From contig CAMPIK010000121.1 of assembly GCA_946886325.1 (NCBI GenBank), positions 1 to 6,960 on the forward strand: 6,960 nucleotides of DNA, written 5' to 3'. Numbering within the stretch: position 1 is the stretch's first letter; the number at the start of each line of letters is the position of its first letter. Made by a program: the position numbers and the translations under genes. This stretch comes from an uncultured Shinella sp. (GTDB lineage: Bacteria; Pseudomonadota; Alphaproteobacteria; Rhizobiales; Rhizobiaceae). Shown here in pieces: positions 5,935-6,960 of this stretch. The notes beneath the pieces were generated by a model that saw only the letters and a program-made list of their open reading frames with translations, did no database searches and was not told where the DNA came from.

Positions 5935-6717
5935 TCAGCCGCCGATCGCAAGGGCGCCAAGCGCCGCGATCGCCGCAAGCTGCTGCGTCGCGCCGATCGT
6001 ATCACCCGTATGGCCGCCGATCTTTCCGGATGCGACCCGGTTTGCCGCAAGCACGGCGCCGGTGACGGCGGCAGCCAAGAGGAGCAGCGTCAGCCACGAG
6101 ACGAACGGGAAGAGCAGGGCGGCCGACAGGACGAAGCCGGTGGCAAGCGCAATCCGGGTCGACGTCCGATCCGGCATGCCGGCCGAGGCGGCGACGCCGT
6201 CGGCACGCGCAGGCGGCAGCGACGACCAGTGCCAGACCATGGCGGCGCGGCTCACGGCGGCAACCGCCAACACCACCATCGCGGCACCCGTCGGCGTCAT
6301 GACGGACAGGATGGCCGCCAGCGCCGAGGCGCGCAGGCCGAAGGAAAGCACAAGCGCGACAACGCCGTAGGAGCCGACGCGACTGTCCTTCATGATCGAA
6401 AGCGCGTGGTCCCGGTCGCGCCCGCCGCCGATGCCGTCGGCGGCATCCGACAGGCCGTCCTCGTGCAGCGCGCCTGATGCCAGCGTCTCGAGCGCAAGCA
6501 CGATGAAGGCGATGAAGAGCGGATCGAGGCGGAGCGCTGTGAAAAGGCTGGCAAACCCGGCGGTCGGCAGCGCAATCAGCAGGCCGGCAACGGGGAAGGC
6601 GCGTACCGCGCGCGACAGGCTGCCGTCATAGTCTTCGAAGTGGCGAGACGGCACCGGCAGGCGCGACAGGAAGGCCACGGAGCGGGCGATGTCGTCGATA
6701 TAGGCGTTGATCGGCAC
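5935..6717 (-). CDS. cobS: Adenosylcobinamide-GDP ribazoletransferase (cobalamin synthase)
   Basis: This 260-residue inner-membrane enzyme joins adenosylcobinamide-GDP to alpha-ribazole (or its phosphate), the step that completes the lower nucleotide loop of vitamin B12. Diagnostic segments are present: FLSRLPVP (17-23), the acidic GALHEDGLSDAADG motif (82-95) that holds Mg2+, KDSRVGSYG (110-118), and the C-terminal GGHTGDTIGATQQ (234-246). Several hydrophobic helices separate them. Length is usual for the family. The start is a GTG at 6717 with AGAGG six bases upstream (- strand), and it begins the normal family N-terminus. The gene is called cobV in some older Pseudomonas nomenclature. No other B12 gene is in the window; in relatives a cobT-type gene is often adjacent and divergent, which would lie beyond the right edge past the repeat element. 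No cobalamin riboswitch landmarks are visible in the 243 upstream bases available. Confidence 0.95.
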   Translation of the reverse strand: MPINAYIDDIARSVAFLSRLPVPSRHFEDYDGSLSRAVRAFPVAGLLIALPTAGFASLFTALRLDPLFIAFIVLALETLASGALHEDGLSDAADGIGGGRDRDHALSIMKDSRVGSYGVVALVLSFGLRASALAAILSVMTPTGAAMVVLAVAAVSRAAMVWHWSSLPPARADGVAASAGMPDRTSTRIALATGFVLSAALLFPFVSWLTLLLLAAAVTGAVLAANRVASGKIGGHTGDTIGATQQLAAIAALGALAIGG

Positions 6718-6775
6718 GTTGGACCTCTTGCTGGCGGGTAAGGCGTGGTGAGTGGGGAGGGAAGGGCGCTACGTT

Positions 6776-6852
6776 TCCTCTCCCCTTGAGGGAGAGGATA
6801 CAAAATCAAGATTTAGCCGCAGGCTAAGTCTTAGATTTTGTTGGTGAGGTGT
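6776..6852 (+). repeat. Repeat unit A (two hairpins plus TGAGG tail)
   Basis: Hairpin 1 is TCCTCTCCC (6776-6784) paired with GGGAGAGGA (6790-6798): nine perfect pairs and the loop CTTGA. Hairpin 2 spans 6801-6840, with arms 6801-6818 and 6822-6840 pairing over 18 positions. It has one bulged A (6833), one G-T pair (6812/6828) and the loop GCA; its core is TTAGCC with GGCTAA. The tail GGTGAGGTGT follows at 6843-6852. Hairpin 2 is AT-rich, unlike the genes around it. Confidence 0.75.
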
Positions 6853-6874
6853 ACCCGGCCGACACCGTCTTGCC

Positions 6875-6951
6875 CCCCTCATCTGCGATTTCTAACACTT
6901 AGCTGACGCTAAGATGTTGAAATCGCTTCTTCTCCCTCCAGGGGAGAAGAA
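6875..6951 (-). repeat. Repeat unit B, inverted relative to unit A
   Basis: Outer hairpin: TTCTTCTCCC (6927-6936) pairs perfectly over ten bases with GGGAGAAGAA (6942-6951) around the loop TCCAG. Inner hairpin: 6885-6926, GCGATTTC with GAAATCGC, then AACA with TGTT and CTTAGC with GCTAAG around the loop TGAC. That gives 18 pairs with single bulges at 6893 (T) and 6914 (A). On the - strand the unit ends in GATGAGGGG, the counterpart of unit A's GGTGAGGTG. The element may continue slightly beyond 6951, but the window ends at 6960. Confidence 0.75.
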
Positions 6952-6960
6952 ATGCCGCGC

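Larger units (their letters stand above)
6776..6951. repeat. Composite palindromic intergenic element: two related units in inverted orientation (RIME-like)
   Basis: This 176-base stretch upstream of cobS contains no gene and is almost entirely foldable. Two units face each other around a centre near 6863. Each reads, from the outside in: a C/T-rich hairpin closing on TCCCC-loop-GGGAG, a longer AT-rich hairpin with core TTAGC...GCTAAG, and a tail TGAGG (6845-6849, and CCTCA at 6877-6881). The outer ends lie 69 and 70 bases from their tails. A short dyad GGTGT (6848-6852) with ACACC (6862-6866) sits near the centre. Rhizobial genomes carry many such intergenic palindromic elements (RIME and related families). 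I cannot assign a named subfamily without a search. Confidence 0.8.

Noticed and set aside
5169..6477. Open frames on the + strand at 5169-5738 and 5848-6477
   Set aside because: They lie opposite the protease, DUF1289 and cobS genes, have biased compositions and no recognisable domains.
6776..6951. CRISPR array or IS end
   Set aside because: Only two units, inverted rather than direct, with no spacers of constant length, no transposase and no target-site duplication visible.
6718..6960. Cobalamin riboswitch upstream of cobS
   Set aside because: I could not find the conserved B12-box landmarks; the structure there is explained by the inverted palindromic repeats.

Overview
The window looks like a chromosomal segment from a rhizobium-type alphaproteobacterium (Rhizobiales, probably Rhizobiaceae). 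The evidence is high GC in most genes, a DUF1289 protein next to a TIGR02281-type aspartic protease and cobS, and a palindromic intergenic element of the kind common in rhizobial genomes. This assignment rests on protein style and gene content, not on a marker gene.

Left part, + strand. The last 24 codons of a membrane protein (probably a TauE/SafE-type permease) end at 77. A two-gene ABC-2 exporter follows: a YadG-like ATPase (205-1131) and a YadH-like permease (1128-1889), overlapping by 4 bases. Seventy-six bases later comes a LuxR-type regulator (1966-3093) with a GAF-like N-terminus, a PAS-like middle and a C-terminal HTH. It has a plausible promoter of its own at 1905-1933.

Middle part. 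Convergent with the regulator is a gene for a secreted leucine-rich-repeat protein (3118-4422, - strand). It has about 14 LRRs, partly arranged as 49-residue double repeats, and lower GC than its neighbours. Its AT-richer upstream region (4423-4610) holds several dyads and is shared with a divergent 99-residue protein of unknown function (4611-4910, + strand).

Right part, - strand. Reading leftward, cobS (5935-6717, cobalamin nucleotide-loop assembly) is followed by a DUF1289 four-cysteine protein (5615-5836). That overlaps by 4 bases a membrane-anchored retropepsin-like aspartic protease (4917-5618).

From 6776 to 6951, upstream of cobS, lies a composite element of two related units in inverted orientation, each with two hairpins. 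Their stems differ in sequence but keep pairing through paired changes. This covariation, together with the secreted LRR protein and its structured leader, is the least ordinary content here. I see no CRISPR array, tRNA, rRNA, transposase or defence system. Most of the window is ordinary core-type sequence, and I cannot support a claim of a wholly new system.
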